Assembly: GCF_009905375.1 (NCBI RefSeq)
Contig: NC_133650.1
Location: 301,691,957 to 301,755,956 of the forward strand
Length of the DNA stretch: 64,000 nt
Direction of reading: 5' to 3'
Origin: Apium graveolens
Taxonomy: Eukaryota > Streptophyta > Magnoliopsida > Apiales > Apiaceae
Shown here: one piece after another, positions 20,803 through 31,690 of the stretch
Numbering within the stretch: position 1 is the stretch's first letter
How the letters are laid out: every line of letters begins with the position of its first letter
Notes under the pieces: model-generated
What the model was told of the DNA's origin: nothing
Database searches by the model: none
Seen by the model: only the letters and a program-made list of their open reading frames with translations
Program-made: the position numbers and the translations under genes

Positions 20803-23073
20803 CTAGCATAATAATCCGTGCGAGACACGGGTCATTTTCTAGAATTTTTTATGCATCATGCAATTATAATATTTGTAGAGCAACTCCAACAATAACCTTA
20901 TATAGGTTCTTGAGTCAAATTTTGAAGAAATGGAGATAAAAATTTTCTCCAACAAGCTCCATGTCCCCTCTTTAACATTAGGAGTTTCGAATGCTTCCTG
21001 AATTTTTGGAGTGAATATCCCCTCAACTATTATTATATTATATTTTTCTTACACGTTATTTTATATTTAATGAATGAAAATAAACAGGGATTGTAAGTGT
21101 ACGTTTAAAACGAAACGATTAAACTTAATATGTAGAGTGTCGTTAGTATGTTTACAAATAAAAAACTAAAAATTAACATATATGTTGAATACAGAGTTGA
21201 CCAAAATCTTGAATTTTATTTAAATAAACTATATGTACTGCTCTATATTTTTACTGAGTTCAGTACTAACTTACAATTAACTTACTCAATTTTAAAAAAA
21301 TCATAATCGAAGTCCGAATGACTTGCAATCATAATATACAACAATGTAAAATTTACATTATTGTTAATATCAAAGTTGATTTTAATAAAAAATGTTAGTT
21401 TTTGAAATTCAACGTATGTATGTGTGGGAAAATGTTAGTTTTTTTATTTACACTACTATTAACAAAGCAAGATTAAGTTACATGTATGTGTGTGTTAGAA
21501 TGTAAATTATTTTATGTTACATCTCTTAGTAAATTATGATGATTTCAATTATTTATATGTTAAATATCTGATTTATGTAATATATAATCATTATTAACAT
21601 ATAGTGAGACAATGGATTACTTAAATAACATGCATTTATAATTATTCAAAAATTAAAATTATGTAATAAATAAATTGCTATAATTTATATATGGTATTCA
21701 CATTATCACTAACAAAAAAATCCATATCTATTTTTTACGCAACCGAGTATCAATCATTGTTGTAACATAAAAATGAATTATATATTTCTAAGACTTATTA
21801 TTGATATTCATGATTTTTATCAAGAATTCGAAAGAAAAATTGTAATTATATTGTTATTTAAACCGTTTTTAAGTTTCTTTCATTACGACTCTAATATTTC
21901 TTCATATAATAATTTGATAACATTTTATACTATTCTCCTAAAATTAAACATTCTCAGTTCGATAAATTTTTATAAATATCAGTTGAACTGATTAATTCCT
22001 TCAAATTATTTAACAATATATGTTTTTTCCTTAAATAATATAAAATGTATTGAATCAAATGCTACAATATAGTATAGATATAACTTTTATTTGAATAATT
22101 CAAAATATTTGTACAATATTATCTTGATCAATGAATATTGCTGATCTAAAAGAATTCTTTTAAAAATCTAGTTTTTTTAAAGTGAAAAATGAAAAATAAA
22201 TCGATTTAATATATCATCGCACTTTTAACAAATCTCGTGAGATCTCATTTTAAATTTCAAATATATTTAAAATTGGGACAAATCCCAAAAATAATAATAC
22301 GTTACCAGTGAAGTTAGTAATTTTAATATTAATAATCAATTGACTTGATCTTATAAATACCTCAAACACATTTGTGTTAAGATATTAAAAAATTTCACAA
22401 TAAGGTAAGATATTCTCGCCAGACTTGTAATTTAAATTTACTAAACTTAAAATGTGACGATGTTTTTCGGCCGGTTCATGTAATCAAATTTCGAGTATTT
22501 TTTGAAGAATGTGCCATGTTCTAAAATGCATTGACTCATTATAATTCAAACTTATCTAAATATGTACTACCAATATAGATTATTTATATATAAGCGATTC
22601 TATTTTCAATATTTTTTTAAAATTATATATGTACATTTTAATTACTTTTTATAATAAAAAATATGTTAAAAATATATGAGATATATTTTTAAACTAAAAA
22701 ATGATTAATAAATAAGATAATAATCCATTTATGTACTATACCTAATTTTATATCTGAAATTCAATTCTTTAAAATTAACTGTACAAATATTCAACTAACT
22801 ATATTTTTTTTGCGGAATTCAAGTAAGTATCTTTAAAGTTAAATAAAATATTCATTTAGCACACTTACATATTATGTGTATGATAAAAAATAAATGTGAC
22901 AATATAGTGTAGTGGTAAGAAGTTGTATAGTTGAATGAAATAACGTGAGTTCGATTCCCACAAACCACATATTTTATATAAATATTAAAAACAGGGGTAA
23001 TTTAGTCTTTTTAATGAGACTTTTTAATATAATGAAATTATATTCTTGTTCTCCTATTATATATAAGAAGAGA
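20803..23073 (-). mobile_element. Helitron (family alpha), uninterrupted 2271-bp copy
   Basis: The 3' end is CTAG at 20803 with hairpin remnants CCGTGCGAGACACGG. The 5' end is TCTCTTCTTATATATAATAG at 23073. Flanking bases are A and T. The paralogous block at about 58.36 kb reads straight across the site, giving an empty-site check. Sequence order matches the outer, inner and 60.5 kb copies. No ORF of interest is present; the 72-codon frame at 21773 is AT-rich noise shared with related copies. Confidence 0.88.
22901..22970 (+). other. tRNA-like segment in the 20.8 kb Helitron
   Basis: GTGTAGTGGTAAGAAG (A-box-like) and GTGAGTTCGATTCCCAC (B-box and T-arm-like) are spaced as in a tRNA and followed by AAACCACA. 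This is the best-preserved B box of the four family copies. It lies about 100-170 bases from the Helitron 5' end and is antisense to the element. Confidence 0.55.
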
Positions 23074-23163
23074 TAGATAACTCTAGCATACTATAAGAAA
23101 ATAAGCCCACAATAAGATGATGCGTATATAAAATCTATGTGAGGTTGTAATATGAGCTTAAAT

Positions 23164-23827
23164 TAGGGCTGTCAAACGGACAATTTGGATACGGATCTGC
23201 CTATATCCGTATCTGGATCCGAATCCGAAAATTTGTATCCGTATCTGTATTCGGACCCGGAAATATTTAAAGATTAATATCTGAATCCGGATCCGACGGA
23301 TACTATCCAGATACGGATAATATCTGAATTTGAATCCGATTTTCAATAAGATATTTTATTTTTATATTAAAAATTCAAAAAAAAATGAAACAAAATACAT
23401 TAAAAATTAAAATTTCATTTTTGAAAAATTAAAAAAAGTGATTTAATACTATTTTATTTATTCACAATTAATTTTATTTATCTTTTCAATATATTTGTTA
23501 TCTTTGAATTGTTGAATTCAAATGATTTTTTTATATGACAATACTTTTTTTACAATTATACAAAATTTGTATAAACATAATGTTTAAATATATATATATA
23601 CACACATACACACACTATAAATTTATTATAATAAATTTTAAATTATATAAATATTTAAATGTAATCTATTTATTCGGATTCGGATATTATCTGATACGAA
23701 TATGCCTATATCCGTATCTGTATCCGTAATCGTCGGATTCGAATACGGATAATATCCGCTTTATTTCGAATACGAATGTGGATTTTTTGGACGAATATCA
23801 GATTTTTTGAATTTTTTGACAGCCCTA
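23164..23827. mobile_element. Non-autonomous hAT element, 664 bp
   Basis: Terminal inverted repeats TAGGGCTGTCAAA and TTTTGACAGCCCTA are flanked by a perfect 8-bp duplication GCTTAAAT (23156-23163 and 23828-23835), diagnostic of hAT insertion. The paralogous block near 58.27 kb has a single GCTTAAAT at the same place. Both subterminal regions are packed with GGATACGGAT/ATCCGTATC-type repeats in both orientations, as expected for transposase binding sites. The centre is AT-rich without an ORF. Confidence 0.93.
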
Positions 23828-24014
23828 GCTTAAATAAATCTATGTTATACTATAATAAATGAAATATGGTATAATTTGATATGCCTTTTTTTGGTTGGTT
23901 TGGTTATCCCTATTTATGATCGTCGAATCTTTTTAATCAAGTGATCAGGACTGTTAGATTCCAAAACTAAAAGCATCTATACTTCTATACTATACGATCT
24001 ATATTATACTATTA

Positions 24015-24954
24015 CTAGCCAATAACCCGTGCGATGCACGGATTAATTTTAACACTCGAATAATTTTTAATAATATATTTTATCGTAAAATTATTAATAT
24101 ATTAATATAGATTTTCAATAGTTAAAAAATTAAATTGGAAAACATAATAAGTTATAATAATATATTTTTATGATAATTTGAGACTTGTCTGAAAATAAAT
24201 AATATAATATATAATAATATAGAATATGTTGTTCACGGGACTCAAACCTTTAACCTGTAAAAATTGTTAAAAATATAATAATTTGTTGACGGGATTCGAA
24301 CCCAGGACCTATGAGAGGTGTTAGAGATTAATCTAACACTTTTTTATTATTATATCTAACGGTTCACATCTATGTGTCTTTAGATCTGACAGTTGTTATT
24401 TACCGTACCGTACCAAACAACTGACCAAAAAGAGGGTGTTCTGCTTATAATAGTATAGTATAAATATAGATAAGCAGAACACCCTCTATTTGGTAGTTGT
24501 TGGTCGGTTGTTCGGTACAATTTTTTGATATTGTAAATAACACTGTCAGATCTAAAGACGGGTAGATAGAAACCGTTAAATGTAATAATAAAATAATATT
24601 ATATTAATATTTAAACTGCTCTCTTGGTTTCAGGGTTCGAATCTCATGAACATCGTAATATATTTAAAATTTTATATTCTTTATTATTTTATAACACTAT
24701 CAGGGTTTGAACAATTTCTACATGTTCAAAATTCGAGTTCCGTTAACAACATATATAATATTATATTATTTATTTTCAATCAAGTCTCAAATTATCATAA
24801 AACATATATTATTATAACTTATTATATTCTTCAATTTATTTTTCAACTATTGAAAATTTATATTAACATATTAATAATTTTAAGTTAAAATATATTATTA
24901 AAAATTATTCGAGTGTTAAAAACAATCCGTGCATCACACGGGTTATAGCCTGGC
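24015..24954. mobile_element. Head-to-head pair of related Helitrons forming a 0.94-kb inverted repeat
   Basis: The left arm reads on the minus strand from 24470 (TCTATATTTATACTATACTA) to CTAG at 24015. The right arm reads on the plus strand from about 24471 to CTGG at 24954. Both 3' ends carry a CCGTGCATC/GATGCACGG hairpin, and both fit CTRR. The arms are recognisably similar throughout, including AAGCAGAACACCCTCT and AACACTCGAATAATTTTTAA segments, though with many substitutions. B-box-like GGGATTCGAACCC (24291-24303) and GGGTTCGAATCTC (near 24632) occur in the arms. Confidence 0.75.
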
Positions 24955-24956
24955 AT

Positions 24957-25522
24957 CTATACTATATTATAATAACCAGAATGGGGTATAATTTGGTTCA
25001 ACGGTTATCCCTCAATTCTGGTTATTAAAAAAATATATAAATAGTGTTATATATCCGTTAAACTACTTAATTATTAAACTACTACACACATAGTCTACTT
25101 ATCCTACTAAACTATAATCATAGATATACTATATACAATAATAATCAGAATGGAGTATAATTTGGTTCAACGATTATCCCCTAATTTTGGTTATTACAAA
25201 AATATATAAATACTGTTATATATCCGCTAAACTACTAAATTATTAAACTACTACACACATAGTCTACTTATCCTATTATATATTATCCTTTTAAAGTAAA
25301 TAAATAAATTGTATTATATATCTGCTAAACTACTAAATTGTTAAACCATTAGATATAGTATAATTATACTACTAAACTACGACCACAGGTTATCATATTA
25401 TTTTTATTATAAATTTATAATTATTATATATTTATATAAATATTTTAAAATTATAATATGATGGGATAAATAAAAAATTTAAATATTAACCGGATCCGTG
25501 CATCGCACGGGATTTAAGTTAG
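24957..25522 (+). mobile_element. Helitron (family gamma), 566 bp
   Basis: It starts TCTATACTATATTATAATAA and ends with hairpin CCGTGCATCGCACGG and TTAG at 25522. The same family forms the nested pair at 39697-40711. The internal CAGAATGG...TTTGGTTCAACG segment is repeated within the element (near 24977 and 25147). Confidence 0.75.
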
Positions 25523-25659
25523 TATTATAATAACCGAAATGCAATATAGTTTGGTATGCCATTTTTGGTTGGTTTGGTTATCCTCATTTATGACCGCCAG
25601 ATCTTTTTAATCAAGTGATTGTGACCGTTAGATTCAAATACAAAAGAATATAAAATGTT

Positions 25660-25838
25660 CAAGCTCCCGGGTTCGAACCCCGCCAATAGCAAATATTTAT
25701 ATTATTATTTATACACCACTAAAACTTTCAGGTTCGAACCCCACCAACAACAAATATTTATATTATTATTTATACACTACCCAAGATTCAGGTTCTAATC
25801 CCGCCAACAACAAAAATTTGCATTATTATTTATAAATA
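25660..25838 (+). repeat. Three tandem 60-bp repeats each with a Pol III B-box-like core
   Basis: GGGTTCGAACCCC at 25669, AGGTTCGAACCCC at 25730 and AGGTTCTAATCCC at 25790 are each followed by CGCCAA or CACCAA and an AT-rich spacer ending in TTTATACAC or similar. The period is 60-61 bases. They lie inside the last Helitron of the cluster. Confidence 0.8.
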
Positions 25839-25935
25839 TACTAATAAGGTAATGATCAAAAAGAAATTTATTATAATTTTAAATAATATAAAAACTTTAA
25901 TGAAAATCTGTGCATCGCACGGATTGTAAAACTAA

Positions 25936-26790
25936 TAAGTTATAAGTGTTCACAGAAGTTCCTGCAATCTGATAGTCTTGTCGAAAGAGCAAATACATTG
26001 CGTCGCTGACATTCTTGCATAGCCTATATACCTCCCATGTCTAATGTTTTTTTACGCGTTCTTTCTCGTTTTGGGCATTGGTACCGACGAAAATGAGCAA
26101 AGTAAATATGTTGGTAAGTATTTGCTTAGATAAATTTATTAACTAATATGGCGAGTTCGAGTGTGCAACATAGATTTTTGCATATATGATGAGTTTGATT
26201 GTGCTATATAGATTTTTTCTTTATTCAGAATAATTTATTAAATATTAAGGGACTCGAATAAAAGGATAAGATCAGATAGACTCTGTAACAATAAAAACTG
26301 ATAAAGAAATGACACAACGGCGAAAAAACGAGAACGAAAACCCAAAGAAATTATACGCGCAATAACTTCTAAAAGTATTCAGGTTCACATTTTTTGATAA
26401 GTAATGACGTTACGGCGAATAAAATGAGAGAAAAACCCAACAGTCAAAGAAAACAAGAGTAAAAATGGATGAAACATTGAAAAGTGTGTATGTACACATT
26501 TTATGATAAAGAAATGGCGTTACGGTGAATAAAATGAGAGTAAAAATAAAAAAAAATGGCATTTAGTCGCTTGCTAGTTGCTACCCTTCTTGAACCTTGC
26601 GATGCTCACTGCTAAAATCTATGTGACCTTGTATTTTAAGCTTAAATAAAAAACTTATTAGTGCTTAGGGGCTAGGGCTACTTCCCCATTTGGATAGTCA
26701 TGTAAAAGAGCAAATATACATTGTCACTGACATTCTTGCATTGCCTGCTATGTGCCTGTTTTACAATTTTCTTGTACTGTTCGGCAGGAA
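25936..26790 (+). repeat. UGT-locus flank block, plus orientation, continuation
   Basis: It resumes the host block interrupted by the Helitron cluster and matches the reverse complement of 57.4-58.25 kb. It contains the AATACATTGCGTCGCTGAC and GAGTTCGAGTGTGC landmarks, two degraded copies of the GAACGAAAACCC/AACTTCTAAAAG upstream repeat, and a short UGT 5' relic at about 26568-26615. No gene is visible. Confidence 0.7.
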
Positions 26791-28231
26791 AAATCGAACC
26801 GTCATTTCTTAACTTAAATGCTCAAAATTAGAAAGTGGGCTAAATGTACATTCACGTTTTCATATCATTTTTCAGTTTCAATTACATTTGCTCCCAGTCT
26901 TTTTCTCTGCTAGCTATGTAATAATAACTGTTATGCCACATTTTGGCATATCCTAATTATCTCCGAATTTTTATTATTAATTACTAAGTTCGATTAATAA
27001 TTATCATTTAATGCTCAAAATTTATCATTTCCCTAAAACGAGGAAAAAATCAATCGCAATGAATAAATAACGGAAAATATCTTTTAACGATATCATTAAA
27101 ATCAGGAATATATCATAACGCCAAGATTAATTCATATAAAATTGATAATTAGCACATTAACGAAACTTATCTCTAAAGTCTCTCATGGATAAGGCCCAAA
27201 TTTCACAGAACTGCTTTAGTAGGGTAAAATAAAAAGTGTAATGTGTTTAACTTGAAAATTTTAATTGATTTATATATTAATTAAGTTAGGATAATTAAGT
27301 AAAAAAAATTAAATAAGGGTAGTTAAGTAAATTAAGCAGGTATCGTACTACCGACCGACTCTCAAACTTAAGGTTTCGTCGGTTATAATATAATATAATA
27401 TAGCTAGATATTGAATTTGGATACATGAGATTATTATTAAAAAATTATTAACTTAAAAAAATAACTCGTGTATCGTATTATTTGTTTAAATGTTAGTTCA
27501 AAATGATATAAATCATGAATGTCATGATAATTACAGTTAATAATAAAATATCAAAATTGAAAAAGAAAACAGGGCTTAGCAAAAAAAGAAGGAAAAAAAG
27601 AATTATAAAAGATTAATAAAAAAGGGTGGGCAGCATCACATGAACCAAATGATAAAGTTTTCTATACGAATGATTAGGTGATGTATGAATCGCTCATGTA
27701 ATAAAAAAAATTAGACAAATGAATAGAATGCAAGATGTGGTCAGATTATGGCCAAACAAATTAGGCCTTTTCTTACCAAAATTTATTCTAACAATTAGCA
27801 CTCAAAGTGCCAACTATTCATACATAAGTAAAATTAAAAATAGAGCATATAAAATTATTTCCATTTTTTATGGTGCAAAGGTTGCAAAAACTTGGCTAAT
27901 TTGATTCGCACAGCTAACAAGAATTACATGTCACATAATGTCATATAGCATTTTGACACTTTTTTCTAATGGATGAGCAAATTCCATGGCTACTTTTCTA
28001 GGTAAATTTTCGCTGGCATTATGATTATGTTCCGGGCATTATAAATTATATTTAAATTAAATTAAGTATAATTAAAATAATATTTATTTACTTTAGAAAT
28101 GAATTTTTATTATCAATAAATAAGTAATAAAATAAATTATTTTAACAGAACTATGAGAATATTGCATTTTCATGAAAAAATTAATAACTAAAATCATATC
28201 ATAAAATCAAAGTACCAGAAGTATTAAATTA
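26791..28231. other. AT-rich intergenic sequence, nothing recognised
   Basis: No ORF, RNA gene or clear repeat family is seen. The first 150 bases are somewhat less AT-rich. A weak element-like stretch ending in TCGGTTATAATATAATATA occurs near 27380, but no ends can be paired. Confidence 0.5.
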
Positions 28232-28459
28232 CTCTCTCCATCCCTTTGAGTTGTTAACATTTGAAATAAAGTGATCGACACGCATTTTAAGACTCTTATT
28301 TAGTATAGTTGTATAACATATTTTGAAAATTTTCATTTTTTGAATAAAAATTTAAACATTTAATGAAAAAATATTTATGTACCTATTGTAGATAGGAGCC
28401 TTAAAATGTGTGTCGAACACTTCATTTCAAATGTTAACAAATTAAAGGGACGGAGAGAG
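28232..28459. mobile_element. Stowaway-type MITE, about 228 bp
   Basis: CTCTCTCCATCCCTTTGAG at the left mirrors the right end AAAGGGACGGAGAGAG. TA flanks both ends. It is related to the MITE at 9374-9623 through the shared TGTTAACATTTGAAAT subterminal segment. Confidence 0.85.
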
Positions 28460-28488
28460 TATCAAATTTGGTACCCACTAAATAATTA

Positions 28489-28738
28489 CTCACTGTGTTC
28501 TTTTTAGTTGTTAACATTTGAAATGAAGTGTTCAACACGCATTTTAATGCTCATATCTAATATAGTTACATAAATTATTTTTAATTTTTTTTCTTCTGAA
28601 TAAATATTAAATATTTAAAGTTTTAATCAAAAAAAGAAATTTTTTAAAATAAATTATGCAACTATACTAGATAAGAGCCTTAAAATATGTGTCGAACACT
28701 TCATTTCGAATGTTAACAACTCAAATGGGTGGATGGAG
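28489..28738. mobile_element. Stowaway-type MITE, about 250 bp, second of an adjacent pair
   Basis: It lies 29 bases from the previous MITE and is of the same family. The left end is decayed (CTCACTGTGTTC) and the right reads GGGTGGATGGAG. TA lies on both sides. The subterminal TTAGTTGTTAACATTTGAA arms are well preserved. Confidence 0.8.
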
Positions 28739-29816
28739 TATATACTTTTAAAATTTTATATTTTAAAATCTCAACTACAAACACGAATTGATTTAAACTA
28801 CTTGTAGACTTTATTTTCTATTAGTTAATTTTCATCTAAGTATCAATTTACTTTTAAATTGACAAAATTTTTTTAGCAATAATTTAATAATAGTAAATGA
28901 CTTTAGGGCTTTTTTTGAAAAATGCCCAATGCTAAAAACAGTTTTGCAAAAATACTGCCACTTTTTAAAAAAAATTGCAAAAATACTTTTTAATTTGCAA
29001 AAATACTATTTTTCAAAAAAATTGCAAAAAACAGTTTTTTGGCAACCGGAATCAACTACATGCAACATTGACGAGTTTTTGCAACTAGATGCAACCTCAA
29101 ATCAACCAAAAAAACTTTATTCAACTAGTTGCATATATGGTTAATTTTGGTTATTTTGGTTTATTCCGTATTTTTGCAAAAAAATCAGAAGATAGTAAAA
29201 TCGCAAAAAAACTAAGAAAAGTTAGTATTTTTGGTAAATTCTCATGACTTTATTGATATTTATTAATTTAAACATGAAAATCATTGGTTTAAATATTTTT
29301 AGTATACACTCCATCGTCTATTTACTTTTAAGTTAAAAAATATTTTTTAACAACAACAAATTTATGAGTTGTAGTTAGATTTTGTTAAGTAATGTTAAAT
29401 TAAGTTAAATAACAATTTGATCAATAACTAAGTAATATTAAAAGGACTATATTAAAAATAATTATCAGGTAATATTAAGCAATATTAAATCATCTAAAAT
29501 CACAAAGATGTTTGGTTCATAAGATAAGTAAACAATTTATTTCACAAAATAATACCATTAGTAAGGAATTTGATAACTATACTAAGTTTGATCCTTTTAA
29601 CTACATAATTTAATAGTATTTATTTATCACACATTCTCATCTGATTCATTCTGCATAAGTATTAATTTAATATTTAATACTAACATATTTTTTATTCGTG
29701 TTTCGCACAGATTATGAGGTTCAATTACTTACAAGTACTAATTTGATATTTTTAATGTATGGCTCGTGCTTCGCATGTGTTATCAATTAGTATAACTAAA
29801 TTATAAATATATAGGG
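28739..29816. other. AT-rich region with A-tract repeats and two Helitron-like 3' end remnants
   Basis: Between 28925 and 29230 the phrase TTGCAAAAATAC and close variants occur at least four times, with further TTTTTGCAAAAA copies. This marks a degenerate repeat or a decayed element. Near 29696 and 29755-29790 the sequences TTCGTGTTTCGCACAG and GCTCGTGCTTCGCATG followed by TTATCAATTAG resemble family-beta Helitron 3' ends. No gene is seen. Confidence 0.45.
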
Positions 29817-31344
29817 AGTTGCTCAAATGAGAACCCCCAATATTGTGAGAACTGAGATCTAATCTCATCCACACATTTTCATTCCCAAATTAAATCATAG
29901 CTACAGAACTTATTTTTTCAACTACACCACCCACAGTCGCGGCCCAACCCCCGCTCCCCCCTCTCTCTTCTTCATCCCTTCCTCCACCATCTCTTTCACC
30001 TCCATTGCTATCCATAACTGTCGCAACACCTCAAATACCGGCGACGCATCTCCTCTAACTTTGATATGCTCGATGATACCATCAAAGCTTTGCTCCATAT
30101 CCATACGGAAATAAATGAGTGATTTTCATTTTATCAGAATTGTTTATATTCATATCTGATTATTTTTATTGACTTTGTATCGAAAAGGACGAAGACGTAG
30201 AGGTGGTTATGTTGAGGTGTAGGAGGCTGAAATTATTTAAATTGAAGATGTGGAATTTTTGTTTCGCTTTTCATGATTTAGTTTTTGATAATTATGATTC
30301 GTGTTGGTTTGAGGGGTGACCGGTGATTAATGATGGTGAGGTGTAAGTGGGCTGGAAAAGTAGTTGTTGTGGTGATTTTTGGTTTCCGACGGTGATTTTT
30401 GGTTTCCGACGGTGATTTTTGTTTTCTAGAGGTGATTTTCCTTTTTCAGATGGTGATTTTTGGTTTGTCGTTGTTCTGGTGGTCGCCGGAAATGGTGATT
30501 TTCTGGTCGTCGCCATAAATCATTGCTCAAAATAAAATCACTGTCAAACAAAAAATCACAACCGGCGCACTAAAAATAACCAACGAAAATAAAAATCACC
30601 ACATCCTGCCATAGTTTTCGGCCACCAGATCTACCCACTAGGTCCATTCATAACTCCGACCACCAAATTTATAACAAAAATCACCAGATTACATGATTGC
30701 ACTATCACTATTGTCGTAAATATCAACAAAGCAACACCGCTACTACCCCCTTCAACACTACCCTAGATCCTCAATATGTAACGAATCACCAACTACAACG
30801 CAAAATCATCGAAAAATGAACAGTGATCAATTAAAATTGAGAACATATCAAATTTTATTAAAAAATTATTGACGAAACAAACCGGAAATGAAATCGTCAA
30901 AGATAAAGCAGATCCATTAATCGATAAAAGAAGGACTGAATTCATCCAAAATTAATTTACGATAATTGTCGAAAAATTAAAAATTGAAGAATAGAGGCCG
31001 GAAAATCGATGACTGGAGACGAGTTGGCGGAAACTCAACAGTGGGTTGGTGGGAGTAGATAAAGAGAGAGTCATAGGTATGTGGATGATAAAGAATACCG
31101 AGGGCTTTGTGTATGTGTGTATGTTGTATGTATATGAGAGAGATGGGGATAGGTTAAGCTGGCGGCGGTGCTGGTGGTTAGTGGAAGTAGAGTGAGAGAT
31201 CGAAGATAGTGGGATGATAAAGGCGGGGATTAAAAATAAATATGATATATAAATTATGTGGTTCGATTGAATGTGGACATTAAAAATAGGTGGTTGAGAT
31301 TACATCTCATATCTCATAATAATGAGGGTTCTCAATTGAGTAAC
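29817..31344. mobile_element. Element with imperfect terminal inverted repeats, about 1.5 kb, superfamily unknown
   Basis: The left end GAGTTGCTCAAATGAGAACC and the right end GGTTCTCAATTGAGTAACTT are inverted copies, and similarity continues inward for about 60 bases (a CTGAGATCTAATCTCA-like segment). The interior is GC-richer than its surroundings, which may mean captured gene sequence; two minus frames of 60 and 74 codons (29922-30104 and 30292-30516) are not recognisable. A target duplication is not clear. Partial ends of the same family follow at 31393-31465 and 31495-31670. Confidence 0.55.
30371..30470 (+). repeat. Tandem 20-bp repeat (GGTGATTTTTGGTTTCCGAC), five units
   Basis: GGTGATTTT recurs at 30371, 30391, 30411, 30431 and 30452. 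The first two units are identical; the others diverge. On the minus strand this encodes a Lys/Pro/Ser-rich repeat in a 74-codon frame, probably not a real gene. Confidence 0.85.
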
Positions 31345-31690
31345 TTCAAAAATAATAAAATATTAAATATTAAATGAATGGCGAGGGATCAATATGATGT
31401 ATTTAAATGAGTGGATGAGATTAGATTTCAATTTTTACAATAGTGGGGTTCTCCCTCGAGCAACACTATATATATATATATATATGTATATCTATGGTGT
31501 TGCTCATATGAGAACTGGTGTTTTCATAGTTAAAATTGATGATTGTACAAAATTAAAAAAAAATTGCAAAATAATCATCAATTTACGGAATTCAAAATTT
31601 CAGCTTTTCAAAAAATCACCAGTTTCAACTATAGTAATCCTCGGTTCTCATTTTAAAAATTTCTCATTATAGCGCGACCATGCATATATA
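31345..31690. repeat. Truncated copies of the 29.8 kb element's ends and TA microsatellites
   Basis: GGGGTTCTCCCTCGAGCAAC at about 31446 is a right-end copy. GTTGCTCATATGAGAACTGG at about 31499 is a left-end copy that appears to pair with GGTTCTCATTTT near 31644. TA runs occur at 31470-31490 and 31685-31702. Confidence 0.5.

Larger units (their letters stand above)
23839..25935 (+). mobile_element. Cluster of nested and tandem Helitrons, outer boundaries
   Basis: The cluster starts with TCTATGTTATACTATAATAA at 23839 after an A and ends with a hairpin and CTAA at 25935 before a T. The paralogous block near 58.26 kb is continuous across this point, so everything between is inserted DNA. It contains at least four Helitron ends: a 5' fragment (23839 to about 24010), a head-to-head pair (24015-24954), one full element (24957-25522) and a last element (25523-25935). 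Confidence 0.75.

Noticed and set aside
22901..22970. A functional tRNA gene
   Set aside because: A- and B-box-like motifs are present, but acceptor and anticodon stems do not pair and no terminator T-run follows.
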